Program-made: the position numbers and the translations under genes
Shown: positions 26,278-32,674 of the stretch, in pieces
Layout of the letters: every line of letters starts with the position of its first letter
Numbering within the stretch: position 1 is the first letter of the stretch
Notes under the pieces: model-generated
Databases searched by the model: none
The model's input: the letters and a program-made list of their open reading frames with translations, nothing else
What the model was told of the DNA's origin: nothing
DNA from: Bacillus sp. J33
Lineage (GTDB): Bacteria; Bacillota; Bacilli; Bacillales; Cytobacillaceae
Length of the DNA stretch: 60,934 nucleotides
NCBI RefSeq assembly: GCF_000518885.1
Contig: NZ_JAEL01000021.1
Coordinates: 296-61,229 of the forward strand
Reading direction: 5' to 3'

Positions 26278-26562
26278 TTATTCACACTTTCGAAAGATAA
26301 TCCTAACCTCTGAGTCCTCTTTTGTTATAGCAGGCGTTTCTTGCCCTGGTCCAACAATGGCTGCTGCAATGATGTAGTTTCCTGTAAAAATTGCTTCTTC
26401 ATTACTTTCTTCAACTAATTTAATCGTTGGGATATGAATTGGGTGGTCATAAAACCAATCCAACTCCTGGTCTTTATATTCATCTTTAGAATCCCTACTG
26501 ATAAAAATAAAATCTGCCTTATGCCAGCCATTTTCTTTTAAATAACATACTGGATCTTTCAA
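26278..26562 (-). CDS. Small phage protein, unknown
   Basis: 94 aa from the TTG at 26562 (AAGGGGG seven bases upstream). Contains ENGWHKADFIFISRDSKD and IHIPTIKLVEESNEEAIFTG, then VRIIFRKCE. No recognised family. Preceded at 25 bp by motif B, the twin of the motif before the next gene. Confidence 0.65.
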   Translation of the reverse strand: MKDPVCYLKENGWHKADFIFISRDSKDEYKDQELDWFYDHPIHIPTIKLVEESNEEAIFTGNYIIAAAIVGPGQETPAITKEDSEVRIIFRKCE

Positions 26563-26586
26563 ACTAATCACCCCCTTACCTAAACT

Positions 26587-26612
26587 TTCGATAAGAGGGT
26601 ATATTTTCCTGC
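26587..26612 (-). promoter_or_regulatory. Promoter-like repeated motif B
   Basis: Minus strand GCAGGAAAATATACCC then TCTTATCGAA; twin of motif A, directly downstream of the gene for the sigma-like regulator. Confidence 0.5.
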
Positions 26613-26669
26613 ATTACCTATTCATTAATAAGTGGCAACTGTACGTCTTTTGCACGTCAAGAAAATAAA

Positions 26670-27146
26670 TTAAGCTGCAAAATTTTGTACTTTTTTCTTT
26701 GCCCTCTCAACATATTGTTGGACAGTACGTCTGGAGATGCCTATTTCAGCAGCAATTTGCGCGTAACTTTTCCCTTGAGCCATATGCAATAAATAGCACT
26801 GTCTTTCACGAGCAGATAGATCCATAAGAACCTCAACAATTATTAGTTTTTCTTCATCATCTAGAGAACGCTTCGGCTGCTCTAAATTGATTTCAGGGAA
26901 AATATCCATGTTCATAAGGGTTGTTCTCTGATATATCGCCCTTCGATCAATCCCTCTCCTATTTCCTGGGCGTCGCCCTTTTCTCATCCATTCCAACGCA
27001 TACTGCATATCAGAGATCATTTCACTAACAACTTTATGTTCTTCTGCATCTGATGGGATGTCTAAATTCAATTTTTCCCTGTAATCCTCTAAGGCTTTTT
27101 TGCCGACATTGTATTCTTTAATCATATTTTCAACCCATGTTTTCAT
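26670..27146 (-). CDS. Xpf-like positive regulator (sigma-70 region 4)
   Basis: 158 aa from the ATG at 27146 (GGAGG upstream). The C-terminal ~60 residues (LSARERQCYLLHMAQGKSYA then QIAAEIGISRRTVQQYVERA) form a sigma region 4-type helix-turn-helix; a region-2-like part is absent. PBSX Xpf switches on late genes this way. It is the last early gene before the terminase block, so it is the likely late-gene activator. Confidence 0.85.
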   Translation of the reverse strand: MKTWVENMIKEYNVGKKALEDYREKLNLDIPSDAEEHKVVSEMISDMQYALEWMRKGRRPGNRRGIDRRAIYQRTTLMNMDIFPEINLEQPKRSLDDEEKLIIVEVLMDLSARERQCYLLHMAQGKSYAQIAAEIGISRRTVQQYVERAKKKVQNFAA

Positions 27147-27287
27147 CTTATATTCCTCCATCTATTATTAGTTGCCAGAAACGCTCAAATTGGGCAATTT
27201 GGTTGCAGAGAGTAAATCAAAATAAAAAGGACACCAAACAAACGCATAAGCGCTCATTCAGTGTCCTCGGTTCTTCCGTAAGACTTA

Positions 27288-27488
27288 TTAAATTGCTTCC
27301 TGGCCCATTAAACGAACTCTTTCATTTTTTAATATATCCAACACTTTTCCATCTTTCCAGATGGCTGTGTACTCACCGTGTCCAGAAACAGGGGCGGGTA
27401 CTGCAGTAATTTGACCATCCTTTACAACGTATAAGCAGTTTTTCATAAGATCGACTTCAGCTGTCATGTTTTCTATATTTGTTTTCAC
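27288..27488 (-). CDS. XtrA/YqaO-like small protein
   Basis: 66 aa from the GTG at 27488, which has GGGAGGGG upstream; a longer frame to 27569 lacks one. The core MTAEVDLMKNCLYVVKDGQI then PVSGHGEYTAIWKDGKV resembles PBSX XtrA and skin YqaO, which occupy the same place before Xpf. Function unknown. Confidence 0.65.
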   Translation of the reverse strand: MKTNIENMTAEVDLMKNCLYVVKDGQITAVPAPVSGHGEYTAIWKDGKVLDILKNERVRLMGQEAI

Positions 27489-27572
27489 CAGGAACCCCTC
27501 CCATGTGTTAAAATAACATTGGGTGGCCGGGAGAAGTCCTGGCTTTTTTATTAATCTTAGGGGGTACATAGC

Positions 27573-27662
27573 TTGAACGAAAAAGCTTTTGAATTTACAC
27601 TTGCACTGTTCATTCTTGCAATTGAATGGAGTGCACTTATCAAAATAAACTCGATTTTATAA
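27573..27662 (+). CDS. 29-aa hydrophobic peptide
   Basis: MNEKAFEFTLALFILAIEWS ALIKINSIL, TTG start with AGGGGGT upstream. One membrane helix. It reads against the early operon and is followed by a T-rich terminator. Size and character recall type I toxin peptides or holin-like toxins of Bacillus prophages, but no antitoxin RNA is proven and it may be a chance frame. Confidence 0.4.
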   Translation: MNEKAFEFTLALFILAIEWSALIKINSIL

Positions 27663-27690
27663 TTGGTCCCTTTATAGGGTCTTTTTTTAT

Positions 27691-27714
27691 TTAACAAAAC
27701 CTACCTTTTGTTAA
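27691..27714. terminator. Perfect hairpin
   Basis: TTAACAAAA-cctacc-TTTTGTTAA, with T8 at 27682-27689 just before it; usable in either direction. Confidence 0.6.
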
Positions 27715-27808
27715 TTAATCTCCGAATAACCTCATCTGAATGAATAAATGTCCCTCTTTCAAAAAATCGGTCAACTTGACTAGATTCATACTCCTTCCCT
27801 TTAATCAA
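27701..27808 (-). CDS. Possible 35-aa protein
   Basis: From TTG 27808: MIKGKEYESSQVDRFFERGT then FIHSDEVIRRLINKR. The composition looks protein-like, but there is no clear ribosome site and the start is uncertain. Could be a remnant of a longer gene. Confidence 0.3.
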   Translation of the reverse strand: MIKGKEYESSQVDRFFERGTFIHSDEVIRRLINKR

Positions 27809-27829
27809 ATATTTTGTGGCATTTTTGTG

Positions 27830-27848
27830 ACAGTTTTGTCAAAACTGT
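27830..27848. promoter_or_regulatory. Perfect palindrome upstream of the Sda-like gene
   Basis: ACAGTTTTG-t-CAAAACTGT, 9-bp arms. Contains TTGTCA on the plus strand and TTGACA on the minus strand, so it could be an operator over divergent -35 elements. Confidence 0.5.
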
Positions 27849-27927
27849 TCCATACTTCTGCATAAATTTAGATAATACTCTTTGTGTGTTTTTTTTATCC
27901 AAGTTTTCAAAAATACAGGAGAGTGTA

Positions 27928-28080
27928 ATGACGATTCAAACAATGCCTGATAAATTATTAATTTCTGCGTATTTGGATGCTGTTAGATTAAAACTAAACA
28001 ATGAATTTATAGAATTATTGTTTAGTGAAATCGAACGTAGAAATATTAAACATTTATTACCGAAAGATTTTAAAAACTAA
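27928..28080 (+). CDS. sda: Sda-like sporulation inhibitor
   Basis: 50 aa. MPDKLLISAYLDAVRLKLNN (residues 6-25) and FIELLFSEIERRNIKHLL (26-43) match the Sda helical hairpin pattern LSDELLIESY...LN-x-DFIELIE-x-EI-x-RR. Sda binds the KinA histidine kinase and blocks autophosphorylation, stopping entry into sporulation after replication stress. Start ATG with AGGAGAG upstream. It reads opposite to the surrounding early genes and so has its own promoter. Phage use to hold off sporulation is inferred. Confidence 0.75.
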   Translation: MTIQTMPDKLLISAYLDAVRLKLNNEFIELLFSEIERRNIKHLLPKDFKN

Positions 28081-28183
28081 CAAGAGAAAACATCTATAAC
28101 GAGTAAGGCCACCCCTCCACTGATCACCTGCACCTAGATAGGCCCTTGCTTGTAACACAATGCTAATTCTGTTTCAAATTACT

Positions 28184-28402
28184 TCAAAATAACGTCATTT
28201 GCTCATCTTCTGTACACCATTCTTTCAGAACTGGGTAAAGATAAAATGATTCTCCATCGATTTCATAAAAAGGAATTTCCCCAACTGTATAACCCTCTTT
28301 AAAAATGACTTCTTTTCCCTCAAGAGCATCAATGTGAGACAACAGAATCTTTTTAATATTCCTATCTGCGTGCTTTTGGAATGCTTTTTTGCAAAATTTC
28401 AC
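28184..28402 (-). CDS. Small early protein with C-terminal clamp-like motif
   Basis: 72 aa, GTG start with GGGAG upstream. Basic N-terminus (MKFCKKAFQKHADRN), acidic middle, and the last residues EDEQMTLF, a near match to the sliding-clamp-binding consensus QLxLF. No family recognised. Follows the QLDLF-starting gene by 12 bp in the same unit. Confidence 0.65.
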   Translation of the reverse strand: MKFCKKAFQKHADRNIKKILLSHIDALEGKEVIFKEGYTVGEIPFYEIDGESFYLYPVLKEWCTEDEQMTLF

Positions 28403-28414
28403 AATGTCACTCCC

Positions 28415-28684
28415 TTACTCTTTTGTTTCATTCCAACCTCGACCATCCAACCACCTATCAATATTTGCTATAAATATATCTAATCCACCGAATATACCTT
28501 TTTTATCAATGTGAAGGGCATAACCAGAGAAGTCTGGCCCCTGATAAGAGCAAACGCCCTGATACTTCTCATGCTTCCGGATCAGCAGCCGTTCCTTTCC
28601 TCTTAAAAATTCCATCTCTTCGCCCTGTTTTAAATCGATGATTTGATCTTCCAGGGCGAAAGAGAATAAATCTAATTGCTTCAT
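28415..28684 (-). CDS. Small early protein with N-terminal QLDLF
   Basis: 89 aa. MKQLDLFSFALEDQIIDLKQ at the start contains a perfect clamp-type QLxLF. The rest (LIRKHEKYQGVCSYQGPDFS, IANIDRWLDGRGWN) is a compact fold I do not recognise. ATG after GAGGGG. Confidence 0.7.
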   Translation of the reverse strand: MKQLDLFSFALEDQIIDLKQGEEMEFLRGKERLLIRKHEKYQGVCSYQGPDFSGYALHIDKKGIFGGLDIFIANIDRWLDGRGWNETKE

Positions 28685-28794
28685 CCCCTCACCGCCTGGG
28701 AAACTTAAATTATTCTTTTGTTACTTTAAGACTACTTTCTTGTAGGATTTTCCACATTCTTGTCGAACTATGAATTTAGAGAGGAGGTGGAAAA

Positions 28795-29073
28795 ATGGCT
28801 GTATATTTAATTACTTACGATTTAAATAAAAGTGGTCAAAACTACGAATCCTTATACAAAGAAATTAAGGCACTCGGAGATTGGTATCACTTTATGGATT
28901 CTGGTTGGTTTGTTGATGTAAACACTTTTACTTATCCAAACGCCACTTCAATAAATGATAAATTGATTAAAGTAATTGATAAAAATGATTGGTTATTTGT
29001 TACCATGGTAACCTCTGATCGAAATGGTTGGTTACCAAAAGACGCGTGGGATTGGCTAAACAGCAGATCCTAA
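28795..29073 (+). CDS. Stand-alone Cas2-like protein
   Basis: 92 aa. MAVYLITYDLNKSGQNYESL begins the ferredoxin-like fold with the Cas2-type YDL strand; LGDWYHFMDSGWFV and DKNDWLFVTMVTSDRNGWLP follow. This form occurs as a lone gene outside CRISPR loci (annotated Cas2-like or SinR-like). No Cas1, repeats or spacers are present. Own ribosome site GGAGGTGG; opposite to the early operon and overlapping the next gene's end by 4 bp. Nuclease activity is not established for lone forms. Confidence 0.75.
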   Translation: MAVYLITYDLNKSGQNYESLYKEIKALGDWYHFMDSGWFVDVNTFTYPNATSINDKLIKVIDKNDWLFVTMVTSDRNGWLPKDAWDWLNSRS

Positions 29074-29399
29074 TAAAGATAAGGATCTGTCATTTTTTTA
29101 TTTTGTGAATTTGTTATTTCAACGGTCTCTGTTACAGCAGGGGCTGTTTTTTCGATATTTATCAATTGAATTACATCATCTTCATAAACTTCTTCCACAT
29201 CAGAGTATTCAGCTGCGATTTTTTTTATTTTCAAAGCATCAACATTGATAATTTGAATCCATTCATCTTCATTAATTTCCTTATGATCAACAGTTGTACA
29301 TAGCCGAAGTTGGCTTCTTAATTGATCAAGCCATTTTGCTTTTTCTCTAAGCTCATCAAAATCTTGTATAGAAATTTGAACAGTTCCTTCAACCTTCAT
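29070..29399 (-). CDS. Early protein, unknown
   Basis: 109 aa. Starts MKVEGTVQISIQDFDELREK and is largely helical and acidic with alternating coiled segments; the C-terminus (AVTETVEITNSQNKKMTDPY) seems disordered. No family recognised. Convergent with the Cas2-like gene. Confidence 0.65.
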   Translation of the reverse strand: MKVEGTVQISIQDFDELREKAKWLDQLRSQLRLCTTVDHKEINEDEWIQIINVDALKIKKIAAEYSDVEEVYEDDVIQLINIEKTAPAVTETVEITNSQNKKMTDPYLY

Positions 29400-29445
29400 T
29401 CTTCATCCCTCCAGTTTTTATGAAACATAGTATAAAATTAGTTAT

Positions 29446-29763
29446 CTAAAACGGTAACTCTTCTGGCAGCTGGGCTGTCAGTTCCAGAAACCACTTCTTA
29501 TCATTTGTTGCTAATGCCAGGTTAATAAGTGACAGCAAATCATCTTCATTTTTCACATCTTGATAGACTGCTAGGTGTTTGGAAGAAATCCATACATTCA
29601 CATTTGGGACAACTTTGTTCCCCTTAGAATCTTTCGTAATTTGCACCTTAAAATCGTCTTCAATCAAATGGCGCCTAATAATATACCCTGTGCAGCCTTT
29701 TAACCTTGTATTAACTATTTCAACCCATTCGCCCTCAGCAAAAGCCTTTTCAGCTATCTCCAC
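29446..29763 (-). CDS. IDEAL-domain protein with SH3-like N-terminus
   Basis: 105 aa, GTG start after GGGGTGAG. Residues 1-68 form beta strands (EGEWVEIVNTRLKGCTGYII, VWISSKHLAVYQD) like a KOW/SH3 barrel. The last ~30 (LLSLINLALATNDKKWFLEL then TAQLPEELPF) match the IDEAL domain found in many Bacillus and phage proteins. Role unknown. Confidence 0.7.
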   Translation of the reverse strand: MEIAEKAFAEGEWVEIVNTRLKGCTGYIIRRHLIEDDFKVQITKDSKGNKVVPNVNVWISSKHLAVYQDVKNEDDLLSLINLALATNDKKWFLELTAQLPEELPF

Positions 29764-29787
29764 TCAACTCACCCCTGTTATATAAAT

Positions 29788-30288
29788 TTAGAACAATGAC
29801 AACTGCTCATATCCGTTAAACTCCTGTACATCTTCTGTATAATCGTGATCACTTTCCTCAAATTCCAGTATGATCTCATCACTTATCTGCTCAGTTTCAA
29901 CTTCTACAAAGCCCGAAAACCAATGGAGAGGATAGCAGCCGCCACACCGTTTAAGCTCCCGGTCATGAAAGAAATACGCGTGTGTTTCTTTCGGCTCTAT
30001 GTAGTATTCTTTCAGCTCGGTAGATCTATAGCCTTTTCTCCTCCAGATGAGGGATGCTTTATATAATTTTTCCATATCAAGTTCAATCTCCCTTACCTCT
30101 GGTTCTTCTGGCCAAAGTTCTTGCTCGTATACAGCAAACCAATCAGCCTGATAGCAACCTGTATGAGCATTTTTGTTAGGAAAATTCGATACATAAAAAT
30201 GTTTGGATCCGTTTGGAAAGAGATAATACTGCTTCCCTTTCTCCAGTACTGCTGACTGGCTGTCATCTATGCAAACACCCTGCAGCAT
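29788..30288 (-). CDS. Early protein ending in QLSLF clamp motif
   Basis: 166 aa. Two similar halves, each with a Tyr/Trp-rich strand block (YYLFPNGSKHFYVSNFPNKN...GCYQADWFAVYE and YYIEPKETHAYFFHDRELKR...GCYPLHWFSGF), suggest an internal duplication. It ends EQLSLF, an ideal beta-clamp-binding peptide. Preceded by TTAGGAGG. Unknown function; clamp binding is inferred. Confidence 0.7.
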   Translation of the reverse strand: MLQGVCIDDSQSAVLEKGKQYYLFPNGSKHFYVSNFPNKNAHTGCYQADWFAVYEQELWPEEPEVREIELDMEKLYKASLIWRRKGYRSTELKEYYIEPKETHAYFFHDRELKRCGGCYPLHWFSGFVEVETEQISDEIILEFEESDHDYTEDVQEFNGYEQLSLF

Positions 30289-30300
30289 CCTTTCATCCTC

Positions 30301-30405
30301 CTAACCTCTAAGTTTCGGTATCTCAGCTCCACCCAGCTTTTTGCAATCCGTTCCCATCCGGGAGGAGCATTTTCTGTATTGTTTACAGCGAGAAAAACAA
30401 ACCAT
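30301..30405 (-). CDS. 34-aa four-cysteine protein
   Basis: MVCFSRCKQYRKCSSRMGTD then CKKLGGAEIPKLRG. Cysteines at 3, 7, 13 and 21 suggest a tiny metal-binding knuckle. It begins a few bases after the extended DUF1064 frame and its end carries the ribosome site of the next gene, so it fits the operon, but no homologue is certain. Confidence 0.5.
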   Translation of the reverse strand: MVCFSRCKQYRKCSSRMGTDCKKLGGAEIPKLRG

Positions 30406-30409
30406 CAGT

Positions 30410-30862
30410 TTATCTTCTTGCCTTACCCAGGCTGGCCGATCGTCTACGATTAGTACGCTTTGCACCTTTCTTCACAGCCTTTCTTTTCAGTTTTTTCAAT
30501 TTATCCAGCTCGATGAATCCGAGATTCTCATCAAAGGCAATGACCTACAGCCTATAGAGGTAAAGTTTATCGAACAGCTTCGCTTTTAGCTTAAAGGCCT
30601 CTGTCTCTACGCCCTTAACGTCGATGACCTCAATGGATCCATCCAAATGCTTCACTTCAAAATCAGCCACATATTCAATTTTCCTGATAGTCTTGCCGTT
30701 TTTCTTAAACCCTTCTTGGAGCAAATATCGTGGCTGCAGTTTGAAGGATTTTATCTGCTTAGCCTGCATAAGCCACTTCAGCTGCTCGTAATATTTCGCC
30801 TCAGCCAAGCTATCGAATTGATGGCCGTCGCGTATTGTTTTCTTGTTGCCATACTTACTCAT
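30410..30862 (-). pseudogene. DUF1064 nuclease-like protein, split by in-frame TAG
   Basis: The first 105 codons (SKYGNKKTIRDGHQFDSLAE, YVADFEVKHLDGSIEVIDVK) give the DUF1064 fold, a small endonuclease-like phage protein with catalytic-type D and E-x-x-DVKG residues. A TAG at 30545-30547 stops it after KLYLYRL, but the same frame continues for 44 codons (VIAFDENLGFIELDKLKKLK, basic tail) to a TAA. The core may remain functional without the basic tail. ATGA overlap with the upstream gene. Confidence 0.7.
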
Positions 30863-31128
30863 TCCTGATCCTTCAACTCCATTTTCAACTGGTCTTCATC
30901 CGGCTCATTTTTGAGTTTCTCGAGCTTTCTTTCACAGATGGGACCTATCCCTTCGCAATGCTCTTCTTGCTCTTCAGTGGCCGATTGCAACCCGGACAGA
31001 TAATCGTTTTCGGTTGGGTCATAGCTTCCAAGTGCTATCCTCCTTCTCAGTTCAGTATGTGCCGCATCCTTATCGTCGTATTTTGCTATGTAGAGTAACT
31101 GGCCCAAGGTTGCGGCTTTAAGATTCAT
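30859..31128 (-). CDS. Early protein, unknown (helical, acidic)
   Basis: 89 aa from the ATG at 31128 that overlaps the zinc-ribbon gene stop as ATGA. NLKAATLGQLLYIAKYDDKD at the start and a second half rich in Glu. A short CEGIGPICERK segment carries two cysteines. Family unknown. Confidence 0.7.
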   Translation of the reverse strand: MNLKAATLGQLLYIAKYDDKDAAHTELRRRIALGSYDPTENDYLSGLQSATEEQEEHCEGIGPICERKLEKLKNEPDEDQLKMELKDQE

Positions 31129-31346
31129 ACTGCGTTGTGCTTTTCCGAGTAACATTTCACACATGGGCCCTCCACGTAGTAATAATTAGGCTTTCCGCAA
31201 TCCTTGCAGGTTTTTGAGTAGGTATTCCAGCGACGGTTGCAGTCTCTGCATTCAAGTAATAAGAGGTCATTGCGATGGCTTATCACCGTACCATTGGCTC
31301 TACATTTAGGGCAGCGTGTAGCCGGTTTAACATTTTTGATATTCAT
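31125..31346 (-). CDS. Zinc-ribbon protein
   Basis: 73 aa from the ATG at 31346 (AAAGGAGAAAG upstream). Two ribbon units: CPKC...CRDC and CKDCGKPNYYYVEGPCVKC. Likely a nucleic-acid-binding or protein-docking module in the phage early operon. Confidence 0.75.
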   Translation of the reverse strand: MNIKNVKPATRCPKCRANGTVISHRNDLLLLECRDCNRRWNTYSKTCKDCGKPNYYYVEGPCVKCYSEKHNAV

Positions 31347-31359
31347 AATCTTTCTCCTT

Positions 31360-31572
31360 TCAGAACCATTTATTGCTGTCATGATCGATGTTGGTTTTTC
31401 TAAAATGGGCTAGAGTCAATTCCCTTTTCAAAGAATTATTATCCAGTGAATAGATGGAGGTGCCGTCTCTCGATTCTGTGATGCCTAACTTTTCAAGTTT
31501 TTCGAGGTAATTTTTTCGCATCATTTGCTTAATAAGGCTTGGATCTTTCACAGATTCAAAAAGTATCCCCAT
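31360..31572 (-). CDS. Small early protein after DnaD-like gene
   Basis: 70 aa from the ATG at 31572 (GGAG eight bases upstream), overlapping the DnaD-like stop. Basic and helical with LIKQMMRKNYLEKLEKLGIT. It occupies the place where a helicase-loader gene often stands but is far too short to be one. Confidence 0.65.
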   Translation of the reverse strand: MGILFESVKDPSLIKQMMRKNYLEKLEKLGITESRDGTSIYSLDNNSLKRELTLAHFRKTNIDHDSNKWF

Positions 31573-31574
31573 GA

Positions 31575-32492
31575 TCAACTCTCCGTCCCCGATTTTAATT
31601 TTTTAAGCTTTTCCTGTAATTCAGCCTTTTTCCGAGCTAGATCATCCTCTGGCTTTGCTGACTTTTCCTGCTTAGGTTGATTAGATTCATAAAACCAATC
31701 TGGCAGCATTTCCGTCCTTACAGCTCCTTTTCGTGGGTATGGCTTGATCTTAGCCTTGTTGAATTTTTCCTGTTCAAAAGCTCTAACCCGGTCTAGTGAA
31801 TCGATCTTGTTATTAGTCCATTCCTTCAAGAGGTATTCAACAAAGCCGAAATAACGTTTATTTTTGTTATCCGCTATTGTGATTGCCTCGTTAACGATCT
31901 CTGTTTTCCCTCCGAAATCATCCACCCACTGATACAAGGAGTGCGACTGATTAGGGGACAAACGGCAGAGCAGTTTTTCAAAAAGCTGAATGGGATTCTC
32001 CACCGGTGCAGTAGTAGTAGTATCTTCTTTACATTCTTTAATTCTTACATTCTTTAATTCTTGTTCTTGTTCCGATAACGTTTCGATAACGTTTCGATTT
32101 CGTTCCGATAAAGGTTCATTAACCGTTTCGATTAGCGTTTCGTTATCATCGTCAAACCCTTGGTATTCGTGATATTTGAGGATAGTGAATACCGTTCCGT
32201 AATCCGTTTCGCTAACGGACACCATTCCTTCTTCAACTAATTTCTTAACCGAACGTAAAACTGTGCTTTTTGAGACCTTTTTATAACCTCTTTTTTCCTT
32301 GTATTCGAGATCTTCAGCGAGCTTTGAATAGGAACGGAGGTACTGACCTCTCTTTAGTTCAATGCCCTTTACTTTTACTCCATCCTTATGGACAGCCTGC
32401 AGAAGCAGCAATGTGAAAAGTCGAAAAGTGGTGACATCATGCCATATCTCGTTATCTAGTATCTTTCTGTGAAGCTTTATCCAGCCTTGCAC
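31575..32492 (-). CDS. DnaD-like replication initiation protein (YqaL-like)
   Basis: 305 aa, GTG start with GGAGG. N-terminal winged-helix domain (WIKLHRKILDNEIWHDVTTF, about 4-23; YKKVSKSTVLRSVKKLVEEG, about 70-89), a variable linker rich in Thr/Asn, and a C-terminal DnaB_2/DnaD domain (KRYFGFVEYLLKEW, about 212-225). Such proteins melt the phage origin and recruit host helicase machinery. Confidence 0.8.
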   Translation of the reverse strand: MQGWIKLHRKILDNEIWHDVTTFRLFTLLLLQAVHKDGVKVKGIELKRGQYLRSYSKLAEDLEYKEKRGYKKVSKSTVLRSVKKLVEEGMVSVSETDYGTVFTILKYHEYQGFDDDNETLIETVNEPLSERNRNVIETLSEQEQELKNVRIKECKEDTTTTAPVENPIQLFEKLLCRLSPNQSHSLYQWVDDFGGKTEIVNEAITIADNKNKRYFGFVEYLLKEWTNNKIDSLDRVRAFEQEKFNKAKIKPYPRKGAVRTEMLPDWFYESNQPKQEKSAKPEDDLARKKAELQEKLKKLKSGTES

Positions 32493-32515
32493 CTATGTAC
32501 CTCCTTCCTATCAAA

Positions 32516-32674
32516 TTAATTTTTCTCGTAGACAGCGAATCCGTTTTTGATACCTTTTACAACATAATCCGGATAGCGCCGCATATACTGTAGTACAAGC
32601 TTTTTTAAATGCTCTTTATCCTTTGCCTCCTCCCAGATCCAAGCTGGAAGGAGGACGTTTGTTTTGTTATGCAT
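32516..32674 (-). CDS. 52-aa early protein
   Basis: MHNKTNVLLPAWIWEEAKDK, EHLKKLVLQYMRRYPDYVVK, GIKNGFAVYEKN. The ATG overlaps the RecT stop within GATGCATAA. Composition and spacing are clearly coding. It resembles small conserved proteins between RecT and DnaD genes in Bacillus prophages; function unknown. Confidence 0.8.
   Translation of the reverse strand: MHNKTNVLLPAWIWEEAKDKEHLKKLVLQYMRRYPDYVVKGIKNGFAVYEKN

Noticed and set aside
26221..28767. Spo0A boxes (TGTCGAA) near the Sda-like and Cas2-like genes
   Set aside because: The 7-mer TGNCGAA is expected about twenty times by chance in a region of this size and TTGTCGAA about once, so it is not evidence by itself.
28795..29073. Possible CRISPR locus because of the Cas2-like gene
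   Set aside because: No repeat-spacer array or other cas gene is visible in the window.
30341..30589. Plus-strand frame opposite the DUF1064 gene
   Set aside because: Mirror frame of the coding strand with no ribosome site; the minus strand has the recognisable domain.
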